22,080 nt of DNA from an uncultured Prevotella sp. (lineage in GTDB: Bacteria; Bacteroidota; Bacteroidia; Bacteroidales; Bacteroidaceae), in contig CAKQCV010000044.1 in the NCBI GenBank assembly GCA_934217675.1, positions 1 through 22,080 on the forward strand. Direction: 5' to 3'. Position 1 is the stretch's first letter. Each line of letters begins with the position of its first letter. Below, piece after piece: positions 1 through 9,926 of this stretch. Under the pieces are notes generated by a model, which was not told the origin of the DNA, did no database searches, and was given only the letters and a program-made list of their open reading frames with translations. The translations under genes were made by a program, and so were the position numbers.

Positions 1-237
1 AACGAGCAGAAGTCCGCTCGTTTCCATATTGTTACCTATATTATTTAGGCAAACGCCCAACTTCTTGATATTCAATCAATGTCCAAATTAGAGTGAGTTA
101 GTTTTTTTAACCTCGGCATCTTTCACCATTTGTAAGAAAGTTTTGATGGATATTTGTTTTGTTTGTAGTCTTCCCATCCACTGCCTCCACTTTAATGGGG
201 AAGAACTAAAGAAACTTCAATATTTTACGTCATACCA
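1..237. other. left-edge intergenic DNA with short inverted repeats
   Basis: No confident gene is seen here. Bases 1-7 (AACGAGC) and 16-22 (GCTCGTT) form a perfect 7-bp inverted repeat followed by Ts, which could be the distal half of a terminator for a gene to the left. Alternatively, a minus-strand ATG at 27-25 opens a frame (METSGLLLV) that runs off the edge and could be the start of a divergent gene; nine codons cannot decide it. A second imperfect hairpin pairs CTTCCCAT (170-177) with ATGGGGAAG (195-203), with one bulged base. It lies upstream of the predicted start of transcription of the next gene. Confidence 0.3.
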
Positions 238-268
238 TTGTATATCTAAAGAAAAAGTATTAACTTTA
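238..268 (+). promoter_or_regulatory. predicted Bacteroidota promoter for the SLC13 transporter
   Basis: A TTG at 238-240 (-33 element) lies 20 bases before TAACTTTA (261-268), one base away from the TAnnTTTG -7 consensus. Transcription would begin near 275, just upstream of the ATG at 296. This argues against a start in the longer open frame at 143, which would lie upstream of the promoter. The same ten bases TAACTTTACA recur upstream of recJ. Confidence 0.5.
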
Positions 269-295
269 CAAACAAATTTAAAAGCTTATACAAGC

Positions 296-2185
296 ATGAC
301 AATAACAATTATTATCTTAATCTCAACTGTTGCCATGTTTATATGGGGCAAAGTAAGAGCAGACATTGTGGCTCTTACAGCGTTGACTACACTTATAATA
401 TCAGGGGTTCTCACTCCAGCAGAGGCTCTTGCGGGATTCTCGTCACCAATTGTCGTAATGATGATCGGACTGTTTGTTGTTGGTGGGGCAATTTTGCAGA
501 CAGGACTGGCAAAACTGATAGGGCAGAAACTTATGGCAATGTCACATGGTAATGAAACAACAACTTTCTTGTTGGTTGTATTGGTAACATCATTCATAGG
601 GGCTTTTGTCAGCAACACTGGTACGGTGGCAATAATGATGCCAATAATAATGAGCATCGCAGCTGCATCTGGGCTACAATCATCTCGTTTCCTTATGCCT
701 TTGGCTTTTGCCGGAAGTTTGGGCGGAATGTTAACGCTAATAGGAACACCGCCAAACCTGGTAATAGACGAAGTTCTGACAGAGGCAGGATACAAGCCTC
801 TGACATTTTTCTCATTCTTTCCAATTGGAATAATAGTAATAGTCATAGGCATAGTTATACTTTTGCCCCTAAGCAAGATGTTTCTTAACAAAAAGCAGAA
901 AATAAGTACCCAAAACATGAAGTCGCTTGATGATCTGGTGAATGAATACAGGTTGCTCGATAATCTACACCGATATAAAGTAACGGCATATCATAACGAG
1001 CATATTGATGCAGAAAAAAACGACCCGGAGAAAAATATAATAGGAAAAAGTCTCAAAGAGCTTAGTATACAGAAAAGATATGGAGTAAGTATTATTGAAA
1101 TCAGAAGTAATAAGAAATCTCGATTAAACTTAGTTAATGAAATAAGCCAAAATATGGCTAAAAGCAGCAGTGTCATTCACGAGGATGATATTCTGTATAT
1201 TATCGGCGATGACGAAAATATCTTGAGGTTTGCCGAAGACTATAATCTGGAAAGAATGGATGATGTGAAGATTGATTTTTATGATCTCGGACTTACAGAA
1301 CTTGTTGTCATGCCAACATCAAACTTTATAGGAATGCTTATCAGTGAAGCAAATCTACGCAAAAGATTCGGAATTAATGTACTCGGAATAAAGCGTGGAA
1401 GCACCAGGCAAAATAAAGAAAATTACAGCAAATATATAACAGACAATATCAGAAATACGAAATTGCATGCAGGAGACGTGTTGCTTGTTCAGGGAGAATG
1501 GACAAACTTGTCACATCTCAGTACAGACAGCAGCAACTGGGTGATGTTAAGTCAGCCAGACAAGTCAGTTGATAAAGTGTTGCTTGACTATAAAGCGCCA
1601 GTGGCAGCTGCGATAATGATTCTTATGGTTATTTTGATGGTATTCGACTTTATACCTGTAGCTCCTGTTACTGCTGTCATAATAGCCGGTCTTCTGACTG
1701 TTTTTACCGGATGTTTCCGCAATGTCGAGTCAGCATACAAAACAATAAACTGGGAGAGCATAGTCCTTATTGCAGCCATGATGCCAATGTCTACAGCACT
1801 TGAAAAGACAGGTGCTTCAGCAATTGTTTCTGAATCATTGGTGAACAGTTTGGGAGCTTTTGGACCGACTTTGCTTGTGGCAGGCATATACTTCACCACG
1901 TCAATCATAACAATGTTTATAAGCAACACAGCCACAGCTGTACTGATGGCACCTATCGCCCTTGCTGCCGCACAAAAGACAGGAGTTAGCCCATACGCAT
2001 TTCTCTTTGCAGTAACACTTGGAGCAAGCATGTGTTTCGCTTCTCCATTCTCAACACCTCCAAATGCTCTCGTTATGAAAGCCGGCAACTACACTTTCAT
2101 GGATTATATAAAAGTGGGATTACCTCTACAGATAACGATAGGTATAGCTATGACATTAATTTTGCCATTGCTGTTTCCATTTTAA
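296..2185 (+). CDS. SLC13/DASS-family anion transporter with two RCK_C domains
   Basis: Inner-membrane permease of the SLC13 (divalent anion:Na+ symporter / YbaL-SdcS-like) group, 629 residues from the chosen ATG. The protein is an internally duplicated transporter: residues about 3-195 and 430-629 are hydrophobic membrane halves, each with the family's SNT motif (SNTGT at 106-110, SNTAT at 543-547) followed by a TPPN motif (GTPPN at 150-154, STPPN at 586-590). Between them, about 220-415, are two soluble RCK_C/TrkA_C-like regulatory domains, each with the G-x-x-L...V...I pattern ending in a D-x-L/V turn. The frame is open from 143, but the upstream stretch is polar, unlike family N-termini, and precedes the promoter, so 296 is preferred. 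The substrate (sulfate, dicarboxylate or other anion) cannot be told from sequence. No partner genes adjoin. Confidence 0.85.
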   Translation: MTITIIILISTVAMFIWGKVRADIVALTALTTLIISGVLTPAEALAGFSSPIVVMMIGLFVVGGAILQTGLAKLIGQKLMAMSHGNETTTFLLVVLVTSFIGAFVSNTGTVAIMMPIIMSIAAASGLQSSRFLMPLAFAGSLGGMLTLIGTPPNLVIDEVLTEAGYKPLTFFSFFPIGIIVIVIGIVILLPLSKMFLNKKQKISTQNMKSLDDLVNEYRLLDNLHRYKVTAYHNEHIDAEKNDPEKNIIGKSLKELSIQKRYGVSIIEIRSNKKSRLNLVNEISQNMAKSSSVIHEDDILYIIGDDENILRFAEDYNLERMDDVKIDFYDLGLTELVVMPTSNFIGMLISEANLRKRFGINVLGIKRGSTRQNKENYSKYITDNIRNTKLHAGDVLLVQGEWTNLSHLSTDSSNWVMLSQPDKSVDKVLLDYKAPVAAAIMILMVILMVFDFIPVAPVTAVIIAGLLTVFTGCFRNVESAYKTINWESIVLIAAMMPMSTALEKTGASAIVSESLVNSLGAFGPTLLVAGIYFTTSIITMFISNTATAVLMAPIALAAAQKTGVSPYAFLFAVTLGASMCFASPFSTPPNALVMKAGNYTFMDYIKVGLPLQITIGIAMTLILPLLFPF

Positions 2186-2286
2186 ATGTATATGATATTA
2201 GTATAAGCTCCACTCTTTGAAGAAAGGACACAAATAAAATTATCTAAAATTTAATGCTCATTAATGCTTATTCTGATTTTTATTTG

Positions 2287-2294
2287 TAACTTTA
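2287..2294 (+). promoter_or_regulatory. predicted -7 box upstream of recJ
   Basis: TAACTTTA sits in the 239-base gap between the transporter and recJ, and its ten-base context (TAACTTTACA) is identical to the box at 261-270. No good -33 TTTG was found at the usual spacing. The implied leader to the recJ ATG is about 120 bases. Nothing else is seen in this gap except a short tandem-like repeat of TTAATGCT at 2251-2268. Confidence 0.35.
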
Positions 2295-2424
2295 CACGCA
2301 CTTTGACCTGAACACGAATAAATAAGGCGGAAAGACACATTACTATGAAGAATGCTGCTAAACGCCATAAACACTGAATACAGGTCGATTATTGCTCCAC
2401 GCGGAAATAAAAAAAACAATATAA

Positions 2425-4149
2425 ATGCATTTTAAATGGAAATACGAACCACCTACACCAGAACAAAAGAAAGATGCGAAAAGACTGACTGAAAACCTCA
2501 ACATCAGTGCACCGCTTGCATTAATAATGACAAAGCGCGGAATAAAGGAAGAAAATGCAAAAAAATTCTTCCATCCGCAATTGGGCGACCTGCTTGACCC
2601 GTTCTTGATGAAAGACATGAAGACTGCAGTTGAACGCCTTAATGACGCTATGGGGCGCAAAGAGCGCATCATGGTGTATGGTGACTATGATGTAGACGGA
2701 TGCACAGCTGTTGCTTTAGTCTACAAATTCTTACAGCAATATTACTCAAATATCGACTACTACATTCCCGACCGTTACGACGAGGGATATGGAGTAAGCC
2801 GTAAGGGGATTGACTATGCCAAGGAAACAGGGGTGAAGCTAATTATAATTCTTGATTGCGGAATAAAAGCAATCAATGAGATTGAATATGCAAAAAGTCT
2901 TGGCATTGATTTTATAATATGCGACCATCATGTTCCTGACGATGTGATGCCTAATGCCGTTGCCATACTTAACCCTAAACGCACTGACGACAGTTATCCT
3001 TTCAAACACTTGTGTGGATGTGGGGTCGGATTCAAATTCATGCAGGCTTTTGCCAAAAACAATGGTATTTCTTTCTCTAAACTTATTCCTCTACTTGACT
3101 TCTGTGCTGTAAGTATTGCTGCCGACATAGTTCCTGTAACAGGAGAAAATCGAATATTAGCCTATCACGGACTTAAACTGCTGAACCAAAATCCGAATAT
3201 TGGGCTTAAATCTATCATTGACATTTGCGGACTTAACGGAAGAACTTTGTCTATGAGCGATATCGTGTTCAAAATAGGACCACGCATTAATGCTTCAGGA
3301 AGAATGGAGAACGGAAGAGAGAGTGTTGACTTGCTTGTTGAGAAAGATTTTGCAACAGCATTGAAAAAAGCAAAACATATAAATGAATACAACGAGCAAC
3401 GCAAGGATATCGATAAACAAATGACCGAGGAGGCGAACCAAATAGTATCAAGACTGGAAAGCCAGCAAAAGCACTCAAGCATTGTACTGTATGATGAAAA
3501 TTGGAAGAAGGGTGTTATCGGTATTGTTGCATCAAGGCTAACGGAAATCTACGTGCGACCTACTGTTGTACTGACAAGAGACGGTGATCTTGCCACGGGC
3601 TCAGCAAGAAGTGTTGCTGGGTTTGATATTTACTCGGCAATAAAAAGCTGCCGTGATTTGCTGATGAACTTCGGAGGACATACTTATGCAGCTGGACTTA
3701 CCCTGAAATGGGACGATGTAAAAGAGTTCCGACGCAGATTCCAACAATATGTAGAGGAACATATTCTGCCAGAACATACAGAGGCTTCTCTAAATATTGA
3801 TGCAATAATCGATTTTAAGGATATTACAAAGAAGATGCATGCAGAGCTAAAAAAGTTTGGACCTTTTGGACCAGGAAACCCGAAACCACTATTTTGCACC
3901 ACAGACGTGTACGACTTTGGTACAAGCAAGGTGGTGGGAAGAGAGCAAGAACACATCAAACTTGAACTTGTAGACTCAAAATCAAATAATGTGATGAATG
4001 GTATTGCTTTTGGACAAAGTGGTTCAGCACGCTACATAAAATCGAAACGAAGCTTTGATATTGCATACACCATAGAGGAGAATGTTTTTAAACATAATGA
4101 CGTGCAATTACAAATAGAAGATATCCGACCTTGCGAAAGCAATTCATGA
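2425..4149 (+). CDS. recJ: single-stranded-DNA-specific 5'-3' exonuclease RecJ
   Basis: DHH-superfamily, Mn/Mg-dependent nuclease that degrades single-stranded DNA 5' to 3' in recombinational and mismatch repair; 574 residues, usual length. Visible motifs in order: GDYDVDG at 86-92 (motif I), DCGI at 144-147, the name-giving DHH at 167-169, LCGCGVGFK about 196-204, GPRINASGRM at 285-294, and the DHHA1 motif GGHTYAAG at 417-424. The last ~115 residues fit the RecJ OB-fold, with GPFGPGNPKP at 479-488 leading into it. The ATG at 2425 follows an A-rich stretch typical of Bacteroidota starts. recQ follows after 34 bases, so the two repair genes are probably co-transcribed; RecJ and RecQ act together in RecF-pathway resection in other bacteria. 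Confidence 0.95.
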   Translation: MHFKWKYEPPTPEQKKDAKRLTENLNISAPLALIMTKRGIKEENAKKFFHPQLGDLLDPFLMKDMKTAVERLNDAMGRKERIMVYGDYDVDGCTAVALVYKFLQQYYSNIDYYIPDRYDEGYGVSRKGIDYAKETGVKLIIILDCGIKAINEIEYAKSLGIDFIICDHHVPDDVMPNAVAILNPKRTDDSYPFKHLCGCGVGFKFMQAFAKNNGISFSKLIPLLDFCAVSIAADIVPVTGENRILAYHGLKLLNQNPNIGLKSIIDICGLNGRTLSMSDIVFKIGPRINASGRMENGRESVDLLVEKDFATALKKAKHINEYNEQRKDIDKQMTEEANQIVSRLESQQKHSSIVLYDENWKKGVIGIVASRLTEIYVRPTVVLTRDGDLATGSARSVAGFDIYSAIKSCRDLLMNFGGHTYAAGLTLKWDDVKEFRRRFQQYVEEHILPEHTEASLNIDAIIDFKDITKKMHAELKKFGPFGPGNPKPLFCTTDVYDFGTSKVVGREQEHIKLELVDSKSNNVMNGIAFGQSGSARYIKSKRSFDIAYTIEENVFKHNDVQLQIEDIRPCESNS

Positions 4150-4183
4150 TAACACTTTGCGGCAGCAATTCATAAATGCAGAA

Positions 4184-6088
4184 ATGGAGGAAGATAAATT
4201 TAGAAGTATCCTGAAGAAATATTGGGGATACCCAAACTTCAGAGGCATACAACGTGATATAATAGACAGCATCAGCTCCGGGAAAGATACTCTCGGACTG
4301 ATGCCTACCGGTGGAGGCAAATCTATAACATTCCAAGTGCCTGCCATTGCAATGAGTGGCGTATGTATTGTTATCACACCGCTTATTGCACTAATGAAGG
4401 ATCAAGTGGAACACTTGAGAAAGAAAGGTATTAAGGCATATGCTATTTATGGGAGTATGCAACATGCCGAAATTATAAAAATCCTTGACAACGCAGTATT
4501 GGGAGGGGTCACCCTACTGTATGTATCGCCAGAAAGACTTTCGTCAGAGCTATTCAAAAATAAGCTCAAGCACATGGAAATCAGCTTTATAACTGTTGAC
4601 GAGGCACATTGTATTTGCCAATGGGGATACGATTTCCGTCCATCATACCTTGCAATATCTGAAATAAGAAAAATAAAACCAAAGGCTCCAATTCTTGCAC
4701 TTACAGCAACTGCTACGCCTTCTGCTGTAGAAGACATACAGAAGCAATTGAACTTCAAGGAGAATAATGTCTTCCGGATGAGCTTCGAGAGGAAAAACCT
4801 TGCATACATTGTAAGGCATGCTGACGACAAACAGGAGCAGATGGTTCATATAATAAACTCCATTTCCGGCAGTGCCATCGTTTATGTTTATAGCAGACAG
4901 AAAACCAAGGAAATAGCAGAATACTTATCCAAATGTGGAATAAGTGCAACATTCTATCATGCAGGACTTGACCACAATGTGAGAGATGAGCGACAGACTT
5001 TATGGCAAAAAGACAAGGTAAAGGTTATTGTAGCGACAAATGCCTTTGGCATGGGTATAGACAAACCCGATGTAAGAGTGGTAATACACATAGATTGCCC
5101 GGATTCCATCGAAGCTTATTTTCAAGAAGCCGGAAGAGCCGGAAGAGATGGAGAAAAGGCTTATGCCGTGTTGCTGTATAATGAAAGCGACAAAGCTACT
5201 CTAAAAAAAAGAATAGTAGACAATTTTCCTGATAAAGACTATATTCTGAAAGTTTATGAACATATAGCGTATTTCTTTCAACTTGCTGTTGGTTATGGAT
5301 ACAACCACACGTTTGAATTTAATATAAATAAATTTTGTGTTTACTTCAAGCACTTTCCTGTTAAATTGAACTCTGCACTGAAAATTCTCGACAAAGCCGG
5401 ATATATAGAATATAACGAAGATTCGGACAATCGTGCAAGAATGAGATTCCTGGTGGGGAGGAATGACTTGTACATGCTTAATGAATTGTCAGAAAAAGAA
5501 AATGCAGTTATTGTTGCTGCATTGAGGTGCTATTGCGGATTATTCACTGATTATGTTTACATAAATGATGAACTTATAGCAAAACAGTCAGAAATATGCC
5601 CAGAAGAAGTATACCAAATAATGAAAGGCTTGGATAAAAAGAATATTATCAGCTTTATACCGCAGAAGAAAACACCATACATAAAATATAAACAAAATAG
5701 AGTGGAAACAAACGAAATTGTTATCCCTAAAAATATTTACGAATTGCGCAAGGAATTATTTGCAAAACGAATCGATGATGTTATAAAATATGCAGAAGAT
5801 GACTATATATGTCGAAGCCGACAATTACTTCGATACTTCGGTGACACAGAATCTAAAAACTGTGGACAATGTGATGTGTGTATCGGTAACAAAAAACAGT
5901 CTGAAGAAATCAAGGAAAAACAAAAGAAAATACATCTTTGTATAATAGACCTGCTTTCCGACAAAAAACCTCATAATATAACAGAATTGCATAATATCAG
6001 CAATGACATTGACGCCATAGACAAAGTTCTTTCAGAAATGGAATTCAATGAAGAGGTTTTCAACGATAATGGGAAAATAAGATTATAA
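4184..6088 (+). CDS. recQ: ATP-dependent DNA helicase RecQ, short Bacteroidota form
   Basis: 3'-5' superfamily 2 helicase, 634 residues. Helicase motifs: Q-motif region FRGIQRDII at 19-27, Walker A MPTGGGKS at 40-47, DEAH at 139-142, LTATATP about 173-179, and QEAGRAGRD at 314-322 (motif VI). The RecQ zinc-site signature is present but late: C543, C560, C563 and C566, with the 17-3-3 spacing I recall for E. coli RecQ, where the first cysteine is near residue 380. The ~190 residues between helicase core and cysteines contain winged-helix-like segments (about 375-415 and 440-505). No HRDC domain is evident. The frame is open from a TTG at 4157, but the ATG at 4184 begins just before the conserved N-terminus. 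It lies 34 bases after recJ, with no terminator between. Confidence 0.92.
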   Translation: MEEDKFRSILKKYWGYPNFRGIQRDIIDSISSGKDTLGLMPTGGGKSITFQVPAIAMSGVCIVITPLIALMKDQVEHLRKKGIKAYAIYGSMQHAEIIKILDNAVLGGVTLLYVSPERLSSELFKNKLKHMEISFITVDEAHCICQWGYDFRPSYLAISEIRKIKPKAPILALTATATPSAVEDIQKQLNFKENNVFRMSFERKNLAYIVRHADDKQEQMVHIINSISGSAIVYVYSRQKTKEIAEYLSKCGISATFYHAGLDHNVRDERQTLWQKDKVKVIVATNAFGMGIDKPDVRVVIHIDCPDSIEAYFQEAGRAGRDGEKAYAVLLYNESDKATLKKRIVDNFPDKDYILKVYEHIAYFFQLAVGYGYNHTFEFNINKFCVYFKHFPVKLNSALKILDKAGYIEYNEDSDNRARMRFLVGRNDLYMLNELSEKENAVIVAALRCYCGLFTDYVYINDELIAKQSEICPEEVYQIMKGLDKKNIISFIPQKKTPYIKYKQNRVETNEIVIPKNIYELRKELFAKRIDDVIKYAEDDYICRSRQLLRYFGDTESKNCGQCDVCIGNKKQSEEIKEKQKKIHLCIIDLLSDKKPHNITELHNISNDIDAIDKVLSEMEFNEEVFNDNGKIRL

Positions 6089-6241
6089 ATTATTAGCATT
6101 TTTCACATGTAAATTGTTATATAATCCCAAATGTTATCTTGCACACTTTCTATCTTTTTGTGTTGTTTTTATTTCAATTTATTACACATTTAACGTTTTT
6201 TATTTTAGAAACACACTATTCGGAAAAATAAACCTAACAAA

Positions 6242-6274
6242 TTGTTTCTTATTTAAGAAAAACACGTACCTTTG
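6242..6274 (+). promoter_or_regulatory. predicted promoter of the ilv operon
   Basis: TACCTTTG at 6267-6274 is a perfect match to the Bacteroidota -7 box TAnnTTTG, with a TTG at 6242-6244 upstream as a candidate -33 element (spacing 22, slightly long). Transcription should begin near 6281, giving a leader of about 110 bases before ilvD. The upstream part of this 304-base gap (6089-6241) is AT-rich and shows no gene and no clear terminator for recQ. Confidence 0.65.
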
Positions 6275-6280
6275 TACATA

Positions 6281-6392
6281 GCATAGTAATTCAATACTAT
6301 ACTTTTAATGCAAAAGCATTCTTTGAATGAAGCATTTTACATAAGAAATAGGTATCAGCAATAATATTGCATAACTTTATAAAAGAAATAAG
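6281..6392 (+). promoter_or_regulatory. ilvD leader with several small, partly exclusive hairpins
   Basis: The untranslated leader holds ATAGTA/TACTAT (6283-6288 with 6295-6300), AATGC-aaaa-GCATT (6307-6320), CATTC-ttt-GAATG (6317-6329), and the palindrome GCAATAATATTGC (6358-6370). The second and third stems share bases 6317-6320 and cannot form together, as in an attenuator, but all stems are short and AT-rich. An 18-codon frame (6308-6364) lacks runs of Leu, Val or Ile codons, so it does not look like a classical branched-chain leader peptide. A regulatory role is conjecture. Confidence 0.25.
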
Positions 6393-8195
6393 ATGAAACA
6401 CAAGTTGAGAAGTGCTGTATGCACAGAAGGTAGAAGAATGGCTGGTGCCAGAGCATTATGGGTGGCAACAGGCATGAAACATGAACAGTTTGGAAAACCT
6501 ATCATTGCTGTAGTAAACTCATTCACACAATTTGTGCCGGGTCACACCCATCTGCATGAAATAGGACAAATCGTAAAAAAAGAAATAGAAAAAATGGGCT
6601 GCTATGCTGCCGAATTTAACACAATAGCCATTGATGACGGAATAGCAATGGGACACGACGGCATGCTGTATTCTTTGCCGTCAAGAGACATTATAGCAGA
6701 CTCCGTTGAATATATGGTAAACGCTCACAAGGCTGATGCCATGATTTGTATATCCAATTGCGACAAAGTTACCCCTGGAATGCTTATGGCTGCAATGCGC
6801 CTAAACATACCTACTGTGTTCTGCAGTGGCGGTCCGATGGAAGCAGGACGCTGGAAAGGAGAGAATGCCGATCTCGTAACGGCAATGATAAAAGGTGCTG
6901 ACAGCAGCGTTAGCGATGAAGAACTTCAGCAATTGGAGGCTTGTGCATGTCCAGGATGCGGAAGTTGTTCAGGAATGTTCACTGCAAATTCCATGAACTC
7001 TCTTACGGAAGCAATTGGAATGAGTCTTCCTGGTAACGGAACAATTCTTGCAACACACAAGAATAGAATACAGTTGTTTAAGGATGCAGCACAACTCATT
7101 GTGAAAAATGCCATGCGCTATTATGAAGAGGGAGACGATTCTGTTCTGCCTCGCAGCATTGCAACTCGAGAGGCTTTCTTGAATGCCATGACTCTTGACA
7201 TAGCCATGGGTGGCAGTACAAATACAGTGTTACACCTGCTTGCAGTGGCACAGGAAGCTGGAGCTGACTTCACGATGAAAGATATTGATGCATTAAGTCG
7301 GAAAGCACCTTGTTTGTGCAAATTAGCACCAAACACACAAAAATATAGTGTTCAGGAATGCAATAGGGCAGGAGGTATATTCGGAATAATGAATGAACTC
7401 AACAAGGCAGGGCTGATTTATAAAGACGTGAAGCGTGTGGATGGCAAAACTATAGGTGAACAGCTAAAAAAATATGACATCACAGGAAACACTATTGACG
7501 AAGATGCCAAAAGAATATACAGCAGTGCTCCAGGAAGAAAATTCTCTACCCAGATGGGATCACAATCAGAACAGTGGGAATCACTTGACACTGACCGTAG
7601 CAAAGGTTGCATCAGAGACATTGAACATGCGTATACAAAGGATGGCGGACTTGCCATACTTTTTGGAAATATAGCAAAAGACGGATGCGTAGTGAAAACT
7701 GCTGGAGTGGATGCTTCTTTATGGCATTTTGAAGGACCAGCCAAAGTGTTTGACTCGCAGGAGGATGCATGTGATGGTATTCTCGGTGGAAAAGTTAATA
7801 AGGGCGATTGTGTAGTCATTACCCACGAAGGACCAAAAGGCGGACCAGGAATGCAAGAAATGCTTTATCCTACTTCTTATATAAAGAGTATGCACATGGG
7901 AAAAGAGTGTGCTCTCATCACCGATGGAAGATTCAGTGGAGGAACATCAGGACTCAGTATCGGGCACATTTCTCCTGAAGCTGCAGCAGGAGGAAATATC
8001 GGAAAAATTGTTGATGGGGACATCATCGAAATAGATATTCCGAACAGAAAAATTAATGTAAAACTCTCTGACGAAGAACTTGATAACAGAGCACAACGCC
8101 CTATGACAAGACAACGTTCAGTAAGCAAAGCATTGAAGGCATACGCACAAAGTGTGAGCTCTGCAGACAAAGGAGGAGTTAGAATTATCGATTAA
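6393..8195 (+). CDS. ilvD: dihydroxy-acid dehydratase IlvD
   Basis: Fe-S dehydratase that converts 2,3-dihydroxy-isovalerate and -3-methylvalerate to the 2-keto acids, the third common step of valine/isoleucine synthesis; 600 residues, normal length. Seen: the Mg/cluster-binding region [14 protein letters not shown] (about 77-90), SNCDKVTPG with C123 and K125, the family signature [16 protein letters not shown] starting at C184 with cysteines at 184, 186, 189 and 192, and near the C-terminus [20 protein letters not shown] (second signature). The ATG at 6393 follows AAAAGAAATAAG, the usual A-rich Bacteroidota ribosome site. It is the first gene of a five-gene operon; ilvB starts 10 bases after its stop. 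Confidence 0.97.
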   Translation: MKHKLRSAVCTEGRRMAGARALWVATGMKHEQFGKPIIAVVNSFTQFVPGHTHLHEIGQIVKKEIEKMGCYAAEFNTIAIDDGIAMGHDGMLYSLPSRDIIADSVEYMVNAHKADAMICISNCDKVTPGMLMAAMRLNIPTVFCSGGPMEAGRWKGENADLVTAMIKGADSSVSDEELQQLEACACPGCGSCSGMFTANSMNSLTEAIGMSLPGNGTILATHKNRIQLFKDAAQLIVKNAMRYYEEGDDSVLPRSIATREAFLNAMTLDIAMGGSTNTVLHLLAVAQEAGADFTMKDIDALSRKAPCLCKLAPNTQKYSVQECNRAGGIFGIMNELNKAGLIYKDVKRVDGKTIGEQLKKYDITGNTIDEDAKRIYSSAPGRKFSTQMGSQSEQWESLDTDRSKGCIRDIEHAYTKDGGLAILFGNIAKDGCVVKTAGVDASLWHFEGPAKVFDSQEDACDGILGGKVNKGDCVVITHEGPKGGPGMQEMLYPTSYIKSMHMGKECALITDGRFSGGTSGLSIGHISPEAAAGGNIGKIVDGDIIEIDIPNRKINVKLSDEELDNRAQRPMTRQRSVSKALKAYAQSVSSADKGGVRIID

Positions 8196-8205
8196 AGAGA
8201 GAAGA

Positions 8206-9921
8206 ATGACAAAAGAAAAAATTACTGGCGCAGAGGCTTTAATGCGTTCATTAGTAGCCGAAGGCGTTGACACGATATTTGGTTACCCTGGTGGAGCCAT
8301 CATGCCTGTGTTCGATGCTCTTTATGATTATACTCGTGGTGAGAAAAAAGCATTCAACCATATTCTCGTACGCCATGAACAAGCTGCTGCACATGCTGCT
8401 GAGGGCTACTCAAGGGTTAGCGGAAAAGTTGGAGTATGCATTGTTACAAGTGGACCTGGGGCAACAAACACAATAACAGGCGTTGCTGATGCCCTGATGG
8501 ATTCAACTCCTATAGTAGTAATTGCGGGACAAGTGGGTGTAAGTGCTCTCGGCACTGATGCTTTTCAGGAAGTAGACCTTGCATGCCTTGCTCAGCCTAT
8601 ATGTAAATGGAGCTACCAAATTAGGCGTGCAGAGGATATTGCATGGGCAATCAGCAGAGCTTTCTATATAGCAAAGTCTGGAAGACCAGGACCTGTAGTT
8701 ATTGATTTCCCAAAGAATATACAGCAATCCGAAACTGAATATTTACCGCAGAGAGTGGATTTTATCAGAAGCTACAATGCTTATCCGCACCCAGACATGG
8801 ACAAGATAAAAATGGCGGCAAAATTGATAAACGATGCAAAAAGTCCACTTGCTCTTGTTGGTCATGGTGTAGAAATAGGAAATGCTCAAAAAGAGCTGAA
8901 GGAGTTTTTGGAGAAAGCAGACATCCCTGCAGCAAGGACACTTATGGGGTTATCCGCTTTGCCAACAAATCATCCTCTGAATGTTGGTATGTTAGGCATG
9001 CATGGCAATTATGCTCCAAACGTAAAAGAACAAGAATGTGATTTACTCATTGCAATAGGAATGAGATTTAGCGACAGAGTAACAAGTAATGTTGCCACTT
9101 ATGCAAAGCAGGCAAAGGTTATACACTTAGATATTGATGCATCTGAGATTGACAAGAATGTAAAGACAGATGTTGCCATTGTTGCTGATTGCAAAGAGTC
9201 GCTGCCACTTATAACAGCATTTGTAGAAAAGAACTCACATAAAGAATGGATTGACAGTTTCAAACCATTATACGAAAAGGAAAAGGAACAGGTTATAGAA
9301 CCTGCAATACATCCCAAAGGTGACTTGCTACTTATGGGTGAAATTGTAAATGCTGTGGCAGAGGCAACACATGGAGAGGCTATACTTGTGAACGATGTAG
9401 GACAGAACCAAATGTTTTCATGCAGGTATTTCAAATTCTCACAGCCTTTGTCGGTAGTGACAAGTGGCGGACTGGGAACGATGGGATTCGGACTTCCTGC
9501 TGCAGTAGGCGCTACATTCGGTGCACCACAACGCACTGTATGCTTGTTTACCGGTGACGGTGGCTTCCAAATGAGCATTCAAGAACTTGGAACAATAATG
9601 GAACAGCAGTCTCCTGTGAAAGTAATATTGATGAACAACAATTATCTCGGCAATGTAAGACAATGGCAAGATATGTTCTTTGGCGGTAGAAAATCTTTCA
9701 CAAGAATGATGAATCCGAAATATAAATCTATATGTGCTGGATATAACATTCCGTATGGATTTGCCATGACTCATGAGGCGTTAAAGGTTGAAATTGAAAA
9801 GATGCTCACCACCGACGGACCTTATGTGTTGGAATGTGCCGTTAAGGAAGAAGACAATGTTATGCCTATGGTTCCTCCTGGAAAGCCTATCAATGAAATG
9901 ATTCTTGAATTTAAGAAATAA
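8206..9921 (+). CDS. ilvB: acetolactate synthase large (catalytic) subunit
   Basis: Thiamine-diphosphate enzyme that joins two pyruvates (or pyruvate and 2-ketobutyrate) to acetolactate/acetohydroxybutyrate, the committed step of branched-chain synthesis; 571 residues. The N-terminal PYR domain carries catalytic Glu58 in RHEQAAAHAAEGY and the TSGPGATN loop at 81-88. The C-terminal PP domain has the ThDP/Mg motif beginning GDGGF at 450 and closing with NNN at 477-479, followed by NVRQWQ. A middle FAD/CoA-like domain lies about 190-330. The start has a purine-rich AGAGAGAAG ahead. It is followed after 5 bases by the regulatory subunit, as usual for this enzyme. Confidence 0.97.
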   Translation: MTKEKITGAEALMRSLVAEGVDTIFGYPGGAIMPVFDALYDYTRGEKKAFNHILVRHEQAAAHAAEGYSRVSGKVGVCIVTSGPGATNTITGVADALMDSTPIVVIAGQVGVSALGTDAFQEVDLACLAQPICKWSYQIRRAEDIAWAISRAFYIAKSGRPGPVVIDFPKNIQQSETEYLPQRVDFIRSYNAYPHPDMDKIKMAAKLINDAKSPLALVGHGVEIGNAQKELKEFLEKADIPAARTLMGLSALPTNHPLNVGMLGMHGNYAPNVKEQECDLLIAIGMRFSDRVTSNVATYAKQAKVIHLDIDASEIDKNVKTDVAIVADCKESLPLITAFVEKNSHKEWIDSFKPLYEKEKEQVIEPAIHPKGDLLLMGEIVNAVAEATHGEAILVNDVGQNQMFSCRYFKFSQPLSVVTSGGLGTMGFGLPAAVGATFGAPQRTVCLFTGDGGFQMSIQELGTIMEQQSPVKVILMNNNYLGNVRQWQDMFFGGRKSFTRMMNPKYKSICAGYNIPYGFAMTHEALKVEIEKMLTTDGPYVLECAVKEEDNVMPMVPPGKPINEMILEFKK

Positions 9922-9926
9922 TAATC

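Noticed and set aside
143..295. N-terminal extension of the SLC13 transporter
   Set aside because: The extension is polar, unlike family N-termini, and lies upstream of the predicted promoter at 238-268.
6308..6364. 18-codon leader peptide ahead of ilvD
   Set aside because: It contains only one Leu and one Ile codon and no run of branched-chain codons, so it does not fit classical ilv attenuation.
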